Source: Legionella cincinnatiensis (GTDB lineage Bacteria > Pseudomonadota > Gammaproteobacteria > Legionellales > Legionellaceae). Taken from it: DNA of 64,000 bases. The stretch lies in NCBI RefSeq assembly GCF_900452415.1, contig NZ_UGNX01000001.1, positions 2,356,001-2,420,000 of the forward strand, read 5' to 3'. Of this stretch, positions 35,665 through 45,878 are shown piece after piece. Each line of letters starts with the position of its first letter. Within the stretch, counting starts at the first letter, position 1. Below the pieces are notes generated by a model, which made no database searches, was not told where the DNA came from, and saw only the letters and a list, made by a program, of their open reading frames with translations. Both the position numbers and the translations under genes were made by a program.

Positions 35665-37887
35665 ATGAGTAAGAGTAAAATACTTAAAGAGTTAATGAAA
35701 AAAAATGCAAAGGACCTCGTAGAAAAACCAAGAGAGAAAAGAGAACCTTCTTATGCATCAACTAATAAAAGTCAACCAACTTCAAAAGAGAATGGGCGTG
35801 AAAGTGATAAAAATGAATTTAATTCAAAAGAAAATGAGCGTAATGAATTAAATGCAAAAGAAAATACGAGCACAAGAAGTAATAATAATTATGAGGAAAA
35901 AAATACAACTCAAGTTATCAATGAAAATGAAGAGTACGACTCAAGTAATTACGGTTCAGGCGCCATGTGGAACCATGTTTTTGATTCCAGGGATGATTTC
36001 AGTGTAAGTGTAATCGATATAGATGGTGTTATAGAGAGCTATATAAGTAAAGAACATGACTTAAGCACGGCTCAGAATATTCCTCTTTCATGGAAAGAAC
36101 TAGAAATTCTTAACCAAATGTCTATTAAATTCAATGGAACGGAAATAATGGATCTCAATGAAAAGGTTGCCTTAATAATGCTAAGGGAATCTATTCATGA
36201 TCCAAAAGCATTAAAGGAACAATTACCAAGTATGAAGCAACAAATGGAATTTACATCAAACGATTATCATACATATCCAGCCCTTCCATTGCCAAAATAC
36301 AATATTCAGCTGCGCGATACAATAAAAGAACTAAGAAAAATACAAAAAAGCCCGATACATGACAAACAATTAAAACCAATAATTAATGAGGCTATAAAGG
36401 AAGCAAGAAAAAGCATGGGGATAACAGACAAGAAATCAAAATTTGAATATCCACTCCCAGAAAGATTCAATGAAATTACTACTGACAAGAGCAGGATAGT
36501 TACAAGACAGCAAGTACTGAAGAAAAATTTATCAAAGTCAAGAAAAAATCCAATGATTGCAAATCAAGAGCTTGGTAAAAATGATATACGGAGACGATAT
36601 TATCATTATCAATCAAACTTAAATAATACAAAAAAGACTGTATACATACCAGATAATTATGTTGTAACTAACATAAGCAAGTATTTGGAAAAATTAAAAA
36701 AAGGAATAGAACAAGCAAATAATGGCATTGAAGGTATAGATAATGAATCATTCAAAGGATCTTTTAATAACATAAGTTGGCATACATGCAGTGAATTTTT
36801 ACAACATCATTTTCATCATTTTGATCATATTATTCAAGGGTTTAGAAATAGCACCTTTGAAACATCAGTTGATATAGTAAAATCACTAGGAGAAAAGTAT
36901 TTAGATTATACAGAGTATTGCAAGAAACAAAATAAACAGGCTGTTAATTATGACGAGTTCATCGATGCATTGATTAAAGCAGCAGAATCACAAGGGTTAA
37001 AGCTTGACCCTAACATTTTAACAGAAAACGATATCGTTTTACTCCCAGAAACAATGAGTATAGATGGTTTTGAGTATATCAGCGCTACACGTTTAATCAA
37101 TGAAATTGCCTATCGATGTCCAAATGCGGTAGCACAAAGCGAAAAAACTAAAACTGAAACGACATTGGTTCGCTTTGAGGGAGAGCATGGGTTGGAAAAA
37201 TTTAACGAAGGTAAAATAGGCGTTTATTATACTCGGGGCTTACCCGTTTGTGGTTTAAAAGATTGCAAAGATATCGAGATGCATCCGATACAACTCGCTT
37301 ATTTATTAAATATTTCAGTAGGACCATTTCATCAATTATTAAAAGACAGGGAGCTGCTTGAAAATGGATATAAATATTTACAAGATAAGGCGTTGGGGAT
37401 CAAATCAGATCCCAAATATGAAAATGCCTATAATAGCTGGATGAAAAATTATGAAAATCCACCAGATAATGGTTATAAGGGTTATATACTCACCATTCAA
37501 GTAAAAGAAGGTACTGAATTATGTCATAGCAAAACAACCGGAGGAGAGGGGAATCCTTTTGCAGATGAGGTTTATTTAAATGAACCTCCTAGTGATAAAA
37601 ATATAAAGAAAACCATGGAGAAATTTCAGAATGGATGTAGTTATCCTATTTATGATGTTGATAATGGAGAAGTAAGAATTGTTAAAGTAAACGGCAATGC
37701 CCCATTTTTGAATGTTAGGGTGGTTGTTCCTGAATGTACTCCAACACCAGTAAATAATTTACGCGTACCCTACGATAATACAGGGGGGTTAACAAAAGAT
37801 GATTTAGATAAAATCGATGATCAACTTAATGGCATTGATGAAGGAATAACTAAATTAAAAGATGTTCGTGGCATGGGTTTATACTAG
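35665..37887 (+). CDS. Large effector-like protein (740 residues), possible ART-like C-terminal half
   Basis: GAGGA lies 6 bases before the ATG. Residues 1-90 are low-complexity and hydrophilic, with repeated NEFNSKENER / NELNAKEN phrases. The rest is a mixed, soluble fold with a His-rich patch LQHHFHHFDHI (about 384-394). In the last third, TTLVRFEGE (Arg503) and YILTIQVKEGTELCH...FADEVYL (Glu635) resemble the Arg strand and the terminal Glu strand of mono-ADP-ribosyltransferases; the middle Ser motif is not convincing, so this is a weak inference. Two small paralogous genes flank it. No signal peptide or membrane segment. Confidence 0.8.
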   Translation: MSKSKILKELMKKNAKDLVEKPREKREPSYASTNKSQPTSKENGRESDKNEFNSKENERNELNAKENTSTRSNNNYEEKNTTQVINENEEYDSSNYGSGAMWNHVFDSRDDFSVSVIDIDGVIESYISKEHDLSTAQNIPLSWKELEILNQMSIKFNGTEIMDLNEKVALIMLRESIHDPKALKEQLPSMKQQMEFTSNDYHTYPALPLPKYNIQLRDTIKELRKIQKSPIHDKQLKPIINEAIKEARKSMGITDKKSKFEYPLPERFNEITTDKSRIVTRQQVLKKNLSKSRKNPMIANQELGKNDIRRRYYHYQSNLNNTKKTVYIPDNYVVTNISKYLEKLKKGIEQANNGIEGIDNESFKGSFNNISWHTCSEFLQHHFHHFDHIIQGFRNSTFETSVDIVKSLGEKYLDYTEYCKKQNKQAVNYDEFIDALIKAAESQGLKLDPNILTENDIVLLPETMSIDGFEYISATRLINEIAYRCPNAVAQSEKTKTETTLVRFEGEHGLEKFNEGKIGVYYTRGLPVCGLKDCKDIEMHPIQLAYLLNISVGPFHQLLKDRELLENGYKYLQDKALGIKSDPKYENAYNSWMKNYENPPDNGYKGYILTIQVKEGTELCHSKTTGGEGNPFADEVYLNEPPSDKNIKKTMEKFQNGCSYPIYDVDNGEVRIVKVNGNAPFLNVRVVVPECTPTPVNNLRVPYDNTGGLTKDDLDKIDDQLNGIDEGITKLKDVRGMGLY

Positions 37888-37924
37888 CTTTATCACTGGT
37901 GGAAAATTATAGAGGATTTAAATA

Positions 37925-38185
37925 ATGGAAATTATAACGCTTCAAGAATTAGTTAAATTAAGTAAGGATATAGTGAATAAGTATTATTCAGATGATCCAA
38001 CGTTTTGGGATGTTATAAACAAAAGGATCAGTTATATTGAGAAAACTGGAACATTGAAAGCAGCTGATTCAGAGGATGAACTTTCAAATGATAAAATTAC
38101 TTACATTCTTTCACGAAAATATTGCACGGTAGATGATATTAATATAATGAACCCACTCTTCGAGCTATGGGATAGAGCCTCATGA
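37925..38185 (+). CDS. Small hypothetical protein, paralogue of the 34973-35329 gene
   Basis: 86 residues; AGAGGA precedes the ATG at about 8 bases. It follows the 740-residue gene by 37 bases and is probably in the same operon. The shared core (DDPTFWDVINKRISYIEK) with the upstream small gene suggests duplication. Helical, acidic, soluble. A chaperone or immunity-like partner of the large protein is conceivable but unsupported by homology. Confidence 0.75.
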   Translation: MEIITLQELVKLSKDIVNKYYSDDPTFWDVINKRISYIEKTGTLKAADSEDELSNDKITYILSRKYCTVDDINIMNPLFELWDRAS

Positions 38186-38264
38186 AGAGAGTTAAGCAGG
38201 AATCACGGAGTCGAGCATAGGCATATTCTTTATATCATGGCTTAATTTTTGCAAGAATAATTAA

Positions 38265-38903
38265 TTACTTCAAGCGGCCTGCCACATAACGGCTAATCAA
38301 TTGGCCAATAATGATTGCTAAATAACCTTGTCCTGTAAAGGACTCCAGCCATACAAAAGTTTGAGCAATCGGTTTAAGTGGAATAATTTCACCAAATCCT
38401 ACGGTGGTTAAGGTAATAAATGAAAAATAAATTGCTTGTATTTCATCCATTGTCTGTAACCCCGCGAAAGATACAGGATTTACTAGTTCAATCAATAAGT
38501 AAATATAGGCAAAAATAAAACCAATAAATAAATAAGCGGACAAAGAACCAAATAAGGTAGTTACACTAATTGTTTGATCTCGCAACGTGAAACAGAGACA
38601 AAAGTAGGTCATTAGAGTTAAAAAAATGACAACCGTGAATAACCTTATTGCATTTACAGCCGTTTCATTAAAGTAGTATTGTAGTATTAATAAAATAATC
38701 TTCAGCAAAACAAGAGCTGTAATAAATAACAGCACATGTTTATTCTGTCCAATGATCAATAAGCTTGATGCTGTAAGAAGCCCAAAAATAACATCAGTTC
38801 GATCAGTCCACCCCAATTCGGCATAGACCGCTTTAAAGAGACAAAATGCAATCAGGATGATAAATAAAGCTAGAAATCGATAACGAGAGATCAACTTAAC
38901 CAT
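38265..38903 (-). CDS. Potassium channel-like membrane protein (Ion_trans_2)
   Basis: 212 residues, about six hydrophobic segments. The C-terminal pore module is clear: a segment, pore helix IYFSFITLTTVGFGEI with selectivity filter TVGFG (about residues 165-169), and a last segment. The first ~130 residues form extra segments that do not look like a voltage sensor (no regular arginines). No cytosolic regulatory domain. It would conduct K+ across the inner membrane. It stands alone between convergent and unrelated genes. Confidence 0.85.
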   Translation of the reverse strand: MVKLISRYRFLALFIILIAFCLFKAVYAELGWTDRTDVIFGLLTASSLLIIGQNKHVLLFITALVLLKIILLILQYYFNETAVNAIRLFTVVIFLTLMTYFCLCFTLRDQTISVTTLFGSLSAYLFIGFIFAYIYLLIELVNPVSFAGLQTMDEIQAIYFSFITLTTVGFGEIIPLKPIAQTFVWLESFTGQGYLAIIIGQLISRYVAGRLK

Positions 38904-39137
38904 ATTATTCCTTGGTGAAATAAATCCTTTCTAATAACCCACTCTGCTCATGATACAACGTTTCATTACAGCTTCAATTATTGTATAAATAAAACCGGCA
39001 TAAAATAAATGGAAATTAGAGCTTCTTTGAAATAATGGTCATTCTTGATATTTTTTTAACTATGTTTGGGTGTGAACCAACGGATCAGTACTACGATCCG
39101 TTCAACTTATTGAAGGCATTGTGAAAGATACTAATAG

Positions 39138-39722
39138 TTACACTAAACATTGATTATTAGCAAAATTCTCCGCTTCGGAGCGGGTTTTATTCATACCACC
39201 ACTTGAATAGGCAAAAGTATAACTATCAATATAACATTGCAATGAATTTCTTATGTAAAATTTTGACGCTTCATAATCACTAATCTTCGCAGCAGTTTTC
39301 TTTGCTTCTGACCTGGTTTTATCCATACCGGTGCTTGCATAAGCAAAAGTATAAGCGGGTTTAAACACTTTAAAGTAAGCTGCTGGACAATATTGATTTG
39401 TAATTAACGTAGCAAATTTTTCTGCATCAGAGGCTGTATCATTCAGGCCACTAGAACTATAAGCCCATTTATAAGCCTCTTGAAATACTTCAGTTTTCTT
39501 ACCACACGTAGTCTCACTGGGTTGGCTTATGACAGCATCGATTTGATTGGCTAATTCCCCTGTCATTTTTAGTTGTTCGGCACTTAATGAATACTCAATG
39601 TAATAAACTTTTTCTGCGAGTCTATACAATTTATCATATAAACTAGGATTGCTCGTCGATGCTATGGCTGTCATAGATAAGGAGCACAGCACTATTGATA
39701 CTGATTTATTGATAATTTTCAT
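39138..39722 (-). CDS. Secreted protein with three short repeats
   Basis: Start taken at the ATG at 39722 (MKIINKSVSIVLCSLSMTAIA), which gives a good signal peptide with cleavage near AIAS; a GTG three codons earlier is also in frame. 194 residues. Three repeats of the pattern YxxAYxSxGxxxTxSxAExFA occur: AYKWAYSSSGLNDTASDAEK, AYTFAYASTGMDKTRSEAKK and SYTFAYSSGGMNKTRSEAEN. Several cysteines suggest disulphides. The function of this repeat is not known to me. Likely periplasmic or exported. Confidence 0.8.
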   Translation of the reverse strand: MKIINKSVSIVLCSLSMTAIASTSNPSLYDKLYRLAEKVYYIEYSLSAEQLKMTGELANQIDAVISQPSETTCGKKTEVFQEAYKWAYSSSGLNDTASDAEKFATLITNQYCPAAYFKVFKPAYTFAYASTGMDKTRSEAKKTAAKISDYEASKFYIRNSLQCYIDSYTFAYSSGGMNKTRSEAENFANNQCLV

Positions 39723-39774
39723 TATTTCCACTTCCGTTTAATAGGCGCAATGCATTGTAGTATGAACATGCGAC

Positions 39775-40623
39775 TTAGCCAAGTTTATCACTTGTTAACT
39801 TATTAATAAATTTGAAATAACAGATTAGATCATCCAAATCTTTATCATGCAATCCAATGTAACTCGAACCACTCATTCGACCATTAGGAATTTTTCTTAC
39901 TGATTGAGGATCGCGTACAAACTGCTTAAATTGTTTTATGTCTGGATAATAATCAAATGGATTTTTAGGCCACATCAAGTCAGGCCCTATACTTGCCTTT
40001 CCTTGATAATTTATCGTATGGCAAGAAGAGCAATGACTCACATAGACTTTATAGCCATTTAAAATTTGATTTTTTCGAGATAAGGGGAGATTTTTTGGAG
40101 CCGGTATCACTCCCATCATTGAAGTATGTTCGATTATTTTAGTAACACTCCATGCCCAATATTCATCTGAAATATAAGAGCGCTCTGGATTTGTCCATAT
40201 GAGGGCATAAGGCCCTGCTGTGGTATTAGTATAATTCTCCAGAATTGGCCATTTATTTTTTGGTTCAATGACCAAATAAGCTACAGATGCAGTTTCCTTA
40301 CAGTTTAATACATAGTGAGCAGGGATTAATACCGAAAAATTGTCTTCAGCGATAAACTCAAGAATGCTGTTTGGTTTAATGGAATCATTCTTCAATAAAT
40401 TACATAATCTAATCCCCTTATAATTCATTAATCTCTTAGGATAAGCCCGACTGTAATCCATTTTTATTGTCTCTAATTTCATATTAATCAAGGCATCTCT
40501 TGAAAATGATGTTGTTTTTATATGGGTAATTAGTGTCAATGGTTTGTTGTCTGATGCACTATAGGCATGTTGGCTTTCTAGACTTGCAAGCAAGACGATC
40601 ATCAATAAACAGAACAGGTTCAT
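39775..40623 (-). CDS. Periplasmic cytochrome c with N-terminal sulphite-oxidase-like domain
   Basis: 282 residues with a signal peptide (residues 1-22). The C-terminal domain has the haem c site CSSCH (198-202) and a methionine ligand in NGRMSG (Met250). Residues 25-170 resemble the oxidoreductase molybdopterin-binding fold (YKGIRLCNLL, FSVLIPAHYVLN, GPYALIW) but the cofactor-binding cysteine region is not evident, so cofactor binding is doubtful. It probably passes electrons in the periplasm. The donor is unknown; a LuxR-type regulator gene lies just upstream on the same strand. Confidence 0.8.
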   Translation of the reverse strand: MNLFCLLMIVLLASLESQHAYSASDNKPLTLITHIKTTSFSRDALINMKLETIKMDYSRAYPKRLMNYKGIRLCNLLKNDSIKPNSILEFIAEDNFSVLIPAHYVLNCKETASVAYLVIEPKNKWPILENYTNTTAGPYALIWTNPERSYISDEYWAWSVTKIIEHTSMMGVIPAPKNLPLSRKNQILNGYKVYVSHCSSCHTINYQGKASIGPDLMWPKNPFDYYPDIKQFKQFVRDPQSVRKIPNGRMSGSSYIGLHDKDLDDLICYFKFINKLTSDKLG

Positions 40624-40711
40624 TTAATTAACTCTCAAAACAATCTCAATGAAGGTCAGTGGAGAGTAATTGAATTAAAACAATCTTATTACCGTATAAA
40701 TACAGTAGCGT

Positions 40712-41440
40712 TTAAATGAGATTAAAATCTTTTTTGCTCAGAAAATGGGAAGGAATGTATCTTAAATAGCCTCTGTTTATTGCAAGACATATTAGTTCTG
40801 CTTTTGATGTACACCCCATTTTATTTTTAATATTTTCTAGATAAAATTCGACAGTTCTTTTTGATAAATCAAGTTGTTCCGCTATTTGTTTTGCAGTCAT
40901 CGATCTAAGAGTAAAAAATAAACATTCCAATTCTCGATGTGAAAGCTGAAAGGGATTGTCTACAGCATCTATATAATATTCATAAGGTTTTTGGTTTGGG
41001 CAATTATTTTTTACATCATAAGCAATCAATTGTTTTATAAAATTGGATTGAATTAATGGCATACAATGATAAAGGATTCCAGTAATTTCATTTTCTTTAT
41101 TCATAAGTGGTTTTTTTATAAGATAATAATAAGAACCATCATACGGTGAGGATGAACGGTGAATACAACGCACTGTTTTACCTTTTAAGGCTAGGACATC
41201 ATTTTTGTGATGAAAACTATAATTTTCTTCAGAATAGTCCAACAACTCAAAATCACTCAGTCCTTGTATTTGGCTAGGAAATTTAAGGCCCATAAGTACT
41301 GCCAAATTATTATTACAGGTTAAGTAGATTCCTTGAGCATTTTTCATAGCCGCATAACCAGGAATCTGAGACCATAATTGAGAGTAATCTTGAAAGTCCA
41401 TAAAGTCCCTTAGTAGTGAATCTACGTCGCTATTAAGCAT
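40712..41440 (-). CDS. LuxR-family regulator with N-terminal PAS-like sensor
   Basis: 242 residues. The C-terminal helix-turn-helix is typical: LSHRELECLFFTLRSMTAKQ, then LDLSKRTVEFYLENIKNKMG. The N-terminal 150 residues (WSQIPGYAAMKNAQGIYLTC, DFELLDYSEENYSF) look like a PAS fold. Small PAS-LuxR regulators of this type are numerous in Legionella (LpnR-like). It may control the adjacent cytochrome and repeat-protein genes on the same strand. Confidence 0.9.
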   Translation of the reverse strand: MLNSDVDSLLRDFMDFQDYSQLWSQIPGYAAMKNAQGIYLTCNNNLAVLMGLKFPSQIQGLSDFELLDYSEENYSFHHKNDVLALKGKTVRCIHRSSSPYDGSYYYLIKKPLMNKENEITGILYHCMPLIQSNFIKQLIAYDVKNNCPNQKPYEYYIDAVDNPFQLSHRELECLFFTLRSMTAKQIAEQLDLSKRTVEFYLENIKNKMGCTSKAELICLAINRGYLRYIPSHFLSKKDFNLI

Positions 41441-41775
41441 TCACTATTTATGTTTCACCCAAACAATGATCCAAATCTGCCCTGCTTTTTGTCTATTAAT
41501 ATAATAAGCAGGAATGAGAATACCTTCATTAAACCAATCAACATATTCTGTTACTTAAACCCTTATTACAATTTTAAGAAAATGTTTCTCAACTGTTCAC
41601 CAATACCCTCTGGCTGTGAAAAGCAACCACTGGGATAAGAGACTATATCATATTGAGGCTCTGTTACGTATAGCCGAGACATTGCCCAATCGCAAAGAGT
41701 AAAAAAATAAAATACACATTCCTATTATTTTAATGTATGTTACTCACTAAAATATTTATTATTCGGTTGCAAGCA
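41441..41775. other. Divergent intergenic stretch, nothing recognised
   Basis: About 330 bases between the divergent LuxR and P-loop genes. It should hold both promoters; no clear site or small gene was recognised. Confidence 0.35.
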
Positions 41776-42342
41776 ATGGCTATATATTTTTTGTTTGGTA
41801 AAACTGGCTCAGGAAAAAGTTACATAGGAAGGCTACTCGAACAGCTCAACATCATCCATATCGATGGCGATAAACACATCACTCCAAGGATGCTAGACTG
41901 TTTAATTGAAGATGAACAAATGACCCCAGAAATGATCGATGAGTTTGTCAATGTCTTGATTGATGTTATCAAGACACAAAAAGAAAAAACCCCGACGCAG
42001 AGTTTTGTTATCTCACAAGCCATGTATCTCGACAAAAACCGACTTAAACTATTAAATGCTATATCCGAGCTTAAATTTGTAATGATTGACGTCGCACCAA
42101 AACTTCGAAAAAGTTTCATCACCAGCCGATTTCAAAATAAAGAAAGTACAGTAAGCCCGCAATATGCCAAAGAGATGGATAAATTTTTTGAGAAGCCTTC
42201 CCATGAAATAATACTATTTGAAAACAATCAGCAAGCAGATGAAATTCTTATCGAACAAATCCATGAAAAAATGCCAGCTCTCTTTAACATAGTGACAAAA
42301 AAAGAAGAATTAAGCTCATATATGCAACTACAATTTACCTAA
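41776..42342 (+). CDS. P-loop kinase-like protein
   Basis: Start taken at 41776 (MAIYFLFGKTGSGKSYIG), so the Walker A motif GKTGSGKS is at residues 8-15, the normal position; an upstream ATG adds 13 residues. 188 residues. A nearby IIHIDGDK (about 27-34) resembles the second acidic strand of gluconate- or shikimate-kinase-like enzymes. Later parts give no clear substrate signature. A small-molecule kinase of the gluconokinase-like class is likely; the substrate is unknown. Confidence 0.7.
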   Translation: MAIYFLFGKTGSGKSYIGRLLEQLNIIHIDGDKHITPRMLDCLIEDEQMTPEMIDEFVNVLIDVIKTQKEKTPTQSFVISQAMYLDKNRLKLLNAISELKFVMIDVAPKLRKSFITSRFQNKESTVSPQYAKEMDKFFEKPSHEIILFENNQQADEILIEQIHEKMPALFNIVTKKEELSSYMQLQFT

Positions 42343-42642
42343 ATTCAATCCCTTTCAAATGAGTATGAATTTATCGATGAGTTTACCAAAAAAAGATTTT
42401 TATTCAACAAATGCAGACTTTAGTTCAGCACACCATAATTTTTTATCAATTTTCATAGTACCTACTCAATAATCTGGTTGCTCTGACAACACACTTATAT
42501 CGAAGTTGAAACCTACTTGATTCAGCGTCTTCTCTTGGAGCAAAGAGGATAAGACTGATTAATTGGTGAAGATCGAAATTTGATCATTTGAGCATAAATA
42601 CTACAATATATATATTATTTGTTTATTTAAAGTTGTAAGAAA
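42343..42642. other. Intergenic stretch, nothing recognised
   Basis: 300 AT-rich bases. No structure, repeat or small gene recognised. Confidence 0.35.
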
Positions 42643-44043
42643 ATGCCTCCTATAGTAGTCCGCCTTAATGATACTAACAGCCAAATTAAATCTAAAACGA
42701 GCTCAATAGAAGAAAATGAGCGAATGCAACGGGAATTAAGCCAAAAAATTAAAACTGATTCCCAAGCATTAAAGCTTTTAGAACAAGATCTCAGTGAAAA
42801 AATCCGCATAAAGAATGAACTTCAGAGTAACAACCAGAAAACATTAAGCCAAATGCAATCTTACTTAAAATCAATAGACATTCCCACTGAGGGGATTGAT
42901 AAGATTGATAGCAAAGATGGAATTATGCATTTTATACAGCCCAAATTAGTTGCAATAACAGAAGAATTTGAACGATTTAAAGAAATTTCTAATTTAGACT
43001 CAATAGATAAAAAAATTAAGCTGTTAGAATCCGTACAAGAATATCTTAAAGATAATGAATTCTCGATAAATGCGCTAAATGACATTGTAGATTCTTCAGA
43101 TTTTGCAAAATCGGCTCCTCATCACACCCAAAAAGGGTTTGACCTATTACTGAGCCTAGTCGAGCAAGATAAATCAGAGTATGAAAAATTCCTTCAATTT
43201 AATAAAGATAAAAAAAATCTTCTAAATAATGCTGTTTCGAATAAAATTGATAAACTCCGCGAGATTTATGAAATAGCCAGAAGAGAAGAAACAGAAGCAT
43301 CAGAAGAAGTAAATCTTCAAGCTGCAAAGATGGGTGAATTTAAAAATGAAATAGGTGCTAATTTTTCTAAGATTGATGAGTTAGAAAAAGAAATTGGGGA
43401 AATGTCAAAAAAACTTGAGACAAATCGAAAAGCCCTTGGAGAGGATGAGCAAAAATGTAAACAATTGAAGGAAATTCACTCAGGACTAGAAAGTGATATA
43501 AAAAAATTGAACGAAGAAAAAACCAAGCAGGAGGAATTGTTTCAACAGTCTCAAGCACTTTCAAAAAGAAAAGATATAACTCTTCAAAAAATCGATAATG
43601 CGATAGGTGCCTTAGAAGCTAAAATACCAGACATAAAAAACGAAGATGCTCGTAAAGCCTCAGAAGAAATATTGGTAGACTTAAAGAAACATAGACAAAG
43701 CTATAGTGAAAAACTAGAGAACATCATTTCAGAGATGCCAAAAGATAGAGATGCTTTGATTTCTGAGGCCGGCGAGCAATTTATTAAAAATTGCGATCAG
43801 GCAATTAATTTGAGACAAAAAAGACTAGACGGAGAACAACTTAGTCTCTTTTCCTCTTTTCTCAATACTGTAAAATCAATCATTAATCCTTGGTTAAAAA
43901 AGCCATTCGATCTCGAAATTACAAAAACACAGCAAATCGTAAAGAACTTTAAAGAGACTTTTAATCAACAAAAAGAGACACACGTTGAAAAAGAACAAGC
44001 ACAAGAAAAAACACAAGAAGCTCCTCCTCGACCTTTTATATAG
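42643..44043 (+). CDS. Long coiled-coil protein (effector-like)
   Basis: 466 residues, almost all helical heptads: NERMQRELSQKIKTDSQALK near the start and ELEKEIGEMSKKLETNRKAL in the middle. No membrane segment, no ATPase motif. The C-terminus is Glu/Gln-rich (EKEQAQEKTQEAPPRPFI), consistent with a Dot/Icm-type signal. Tethering or scaffolding is typical for such proteins, but no domain gives a specific role. The ribosome binding site is weak (TGTAAG). Confidence 0.75.
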   Translation: MPPIVVRLNDTNSQIKSKTSSIEENERMQRELSQKIKTDSQALKLLEQDLSEKIRIKNELQSNNQKTLSQMQSYLKSIDIPTEGIDKIDSKDGIMHFIQPKLVAITEEFERFKEISNLDSIDKKIKLLESVQEYLKDNEFSINALNDIVDSSDFAKSAPHHTQKGFDLLLSLVEQDKSEYEKFLQFNKDKKNLLNNAVSNKIDKLREIYEIARREETEASEEVNLQAAKMGEFKNEIGANFSKIDELEKEIGEMSKKLETNRKALGEDEQKCKQLKEIHSGLESDIKKLNEEKTKQEELFQQSQALSKRKDITLQKIDNAIGALEAKIPDIKNEDARKASEEILVDLKKHRQSYSEKLENIISEMPKDRDALISEAGEQFIKNCDQAINLRQKRLDGEQLSLFSSFLNTVKSIINPWLKKPFDLEITKTQQIVKNFKETFNQQKETHVEKEQAQEKTQEAPPRPFI

Positions 44044-44300
44044 CTGTACTTGATAGTTAAAAGTATATTGGCAATACTTCTTCTTTGTCCTCAACCAAAA
44101 TAAGTTGGGCTTCTCCTGCAAAACAGAGGAAAATATCACCCCTACTATGGTTTTATCCTCCAAAGAATACAATGAAACAACGGAATTAGTCATTTACTGC
44201 CCCCATAAATGAGTATCCGAGGTGGATTACTAGATAATTTGGATTAACCATCAATTGGTGCTGCCAGCTTAATCCAAACTTTATCCTAACATTATGAACA

Positions 44301-45878
44301 CTATTTAATTACAAAGCGATTGATATGGCTAATTTGCATATTTGCTCGTCCAAAACTAGGAGGAGGAAAACCAGGTATACTAGGGTCATACACGCCTATC
44401 CCTTCGCCACCTGCAGCAAGATTAACATTCAAATAATAACCATTATCAAACCCGTGTGTTAAAGAGTCGAACATAACTTCAGCCTCTGTTAAAGGCATAG
44501 GTACATTTAAAACAAGATTGCATCTGTTTGACTCCACGGTACAACATCTTGGACTAGAACTTGTACACCATATTAGTTGCTGCTCCCCATTAACTTCTCT
44601 TTCTGCACTAAAAATCATGTTACCTGTTGTCTCACTTTTCTTACGAGTTATAGTTAGAGAAGTATATTTAATGCCATCATAGTACCAGCTGAGAACATAA
44701 CTAGTAAGTGAGACTCCATCCTTTCGCTCCCAAGTGAACCCATAGTTATGCCAGTTAGATGAATCTGCAACTGGATATAAAGGCAATATTTGTCTGTCAT
44801 AATCTCCTATATTATTAATATAATTCCATGAGGTTGCAGTTTCATTGGCTAAATAACCATAATGTATTGAACCAATAATAGGAGTGGTTGCAGTCCAACC
44901 ACCGTTAATTAGTTCCAAAATATCAATTTCCATAGCAGATGGCCAAAGATTTTTTGGTATAAATGTTTCTGAATTAAAGCGAAATGTATCATCTATATAG
45001 GGCGACATCATCCATACAGCAGGCCACGCTCCTTTTTGATAAAGCTGGTCCATTGTTAAATTGGGATCTTCTTTTTCAATTCTTAGTCTAATCTCTATAC
45101 CACCATGATTAATAGTTTTTCCTTGAGAATCTTTATTAACATAAAAACCCTTACGATATGAATAAAAAGCTCCTGATGTGTATGTGCATGTTCCGGTAGA
45201 TACTATAGCCCGATTGTTTGGATCAACGTATCCTCTTCCTATGCATGGAAAATCAGCGGAAGGAATCGCTGATAACTTAATAAAAGCCGGAGATTCCGTA
45301 TTTTTGGGGATAAAAGTAATATTCTTTGGCAGGTACTCTTGATATTCTTGTGTCCCAACATGATAACCATTGACGATAGTAAAATAATTATCGAAAGTTG
45401 ATTGCTCTCCACTAAAAATTGAGAGCTTCTCAGTACATAAATTTGTATCACATAATGACTGGATGTTTTTTATATTAAGAGAATTTTCCTCGCTTGGTTG
45501 ATAACATTGAAGACCATTACCTCGTTGACATACTTGTGGTCCACTAACTATATTACTTTTCAATTCACTTCCATCGACATACAGACCTAAAATGCAGGAC
45601 TGCTTATATCCTAGCGTAAATACATTGGGACAATATCCCGGGCTTGTTATTTGACTTATGCCTGGTATGGGAGTCATTACCAAAGAATGAGTTCTTTTTG
45701 ATTGGTTGGTAACTGTATATTTTACGGTTTGCTTACTGTTTCCAATGATGGTTAATGTAGTGTCAGTTAAAGGCACAAATGTCCATAAAGGACTTGCAGT
45801 AGAAGCCATAGCCATGGATATAGAAAAAAAAGTCAATAACCCACCGAATATCTTGTTCATGAAGTAACATTTTTTCAT
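44301..45878 (-). CDS. Secreted glycoside hydrolase family 16 protein (beta-glucanase-like)
   Basis: Start taken at 45878 (MKKCYFMNKIFGGLLTFFS), which leads into a signal peptide ending near AMA-ST. 525 residues. Residues ~30-160 form a cysteine-containing beta domain. The GH16 domain follows, with GAWPAVWMM (about 283-291) and the catalytic motif MEIDILE (Glu317, Asp319, Glu322). Family 16 enzymes cut beta-1,3/1,4-glucans; the secreted form would attack glucans of algae, fungi or amoebal cysts. Type II secretion is likely for Legionella but cannot be seen here. Confidence 0.87.
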   Translation of the reverse strand: MKKCYFMNKIFGGLLTFFSISMAMASTASPLWTFVPLTDTTLTIIGNSKQTVKYTVTNQSKRTHSLVMTPIPGISQITSPGYCPNVFTLGYKQSCILGLYVDGSELKSNIVSGPQVCQRGNGLQCYQPSEENSLNIKNIQSLCDTNLCTEKLSIFSGEQSTFDNYFTIVNGYHVGTQEYQEYLPKNITFIPKNTESPAFIKLSAIPSADFPCIGRGYVDPNNRAIVSTGTCTYTSGAFYSYRKGFYVNKDSQGKTINHGGIEIRLRIEKEDPNLTMDQLYQKGAWPAVWMMSPYIDDTFRFNSETFIPKNLWPSAMEIDILELINGGWTATTPIIGSIHYGYLANETATSWNYINNIGDYDRQILPLYPVADSSNWHNYGFTWERKDGVSLTSYVLSWYYDGIKYTSLTITRKKSETTGNMIFSAEREVNGEQQLIWCTSSSPRCCTVESNRCNLVLNVPMPLTEAEVMFDSLTHGFDNGYYLNVNLAAGGEGIGVYDPSIPGFPPPSFGRANMQISHINRFVIK

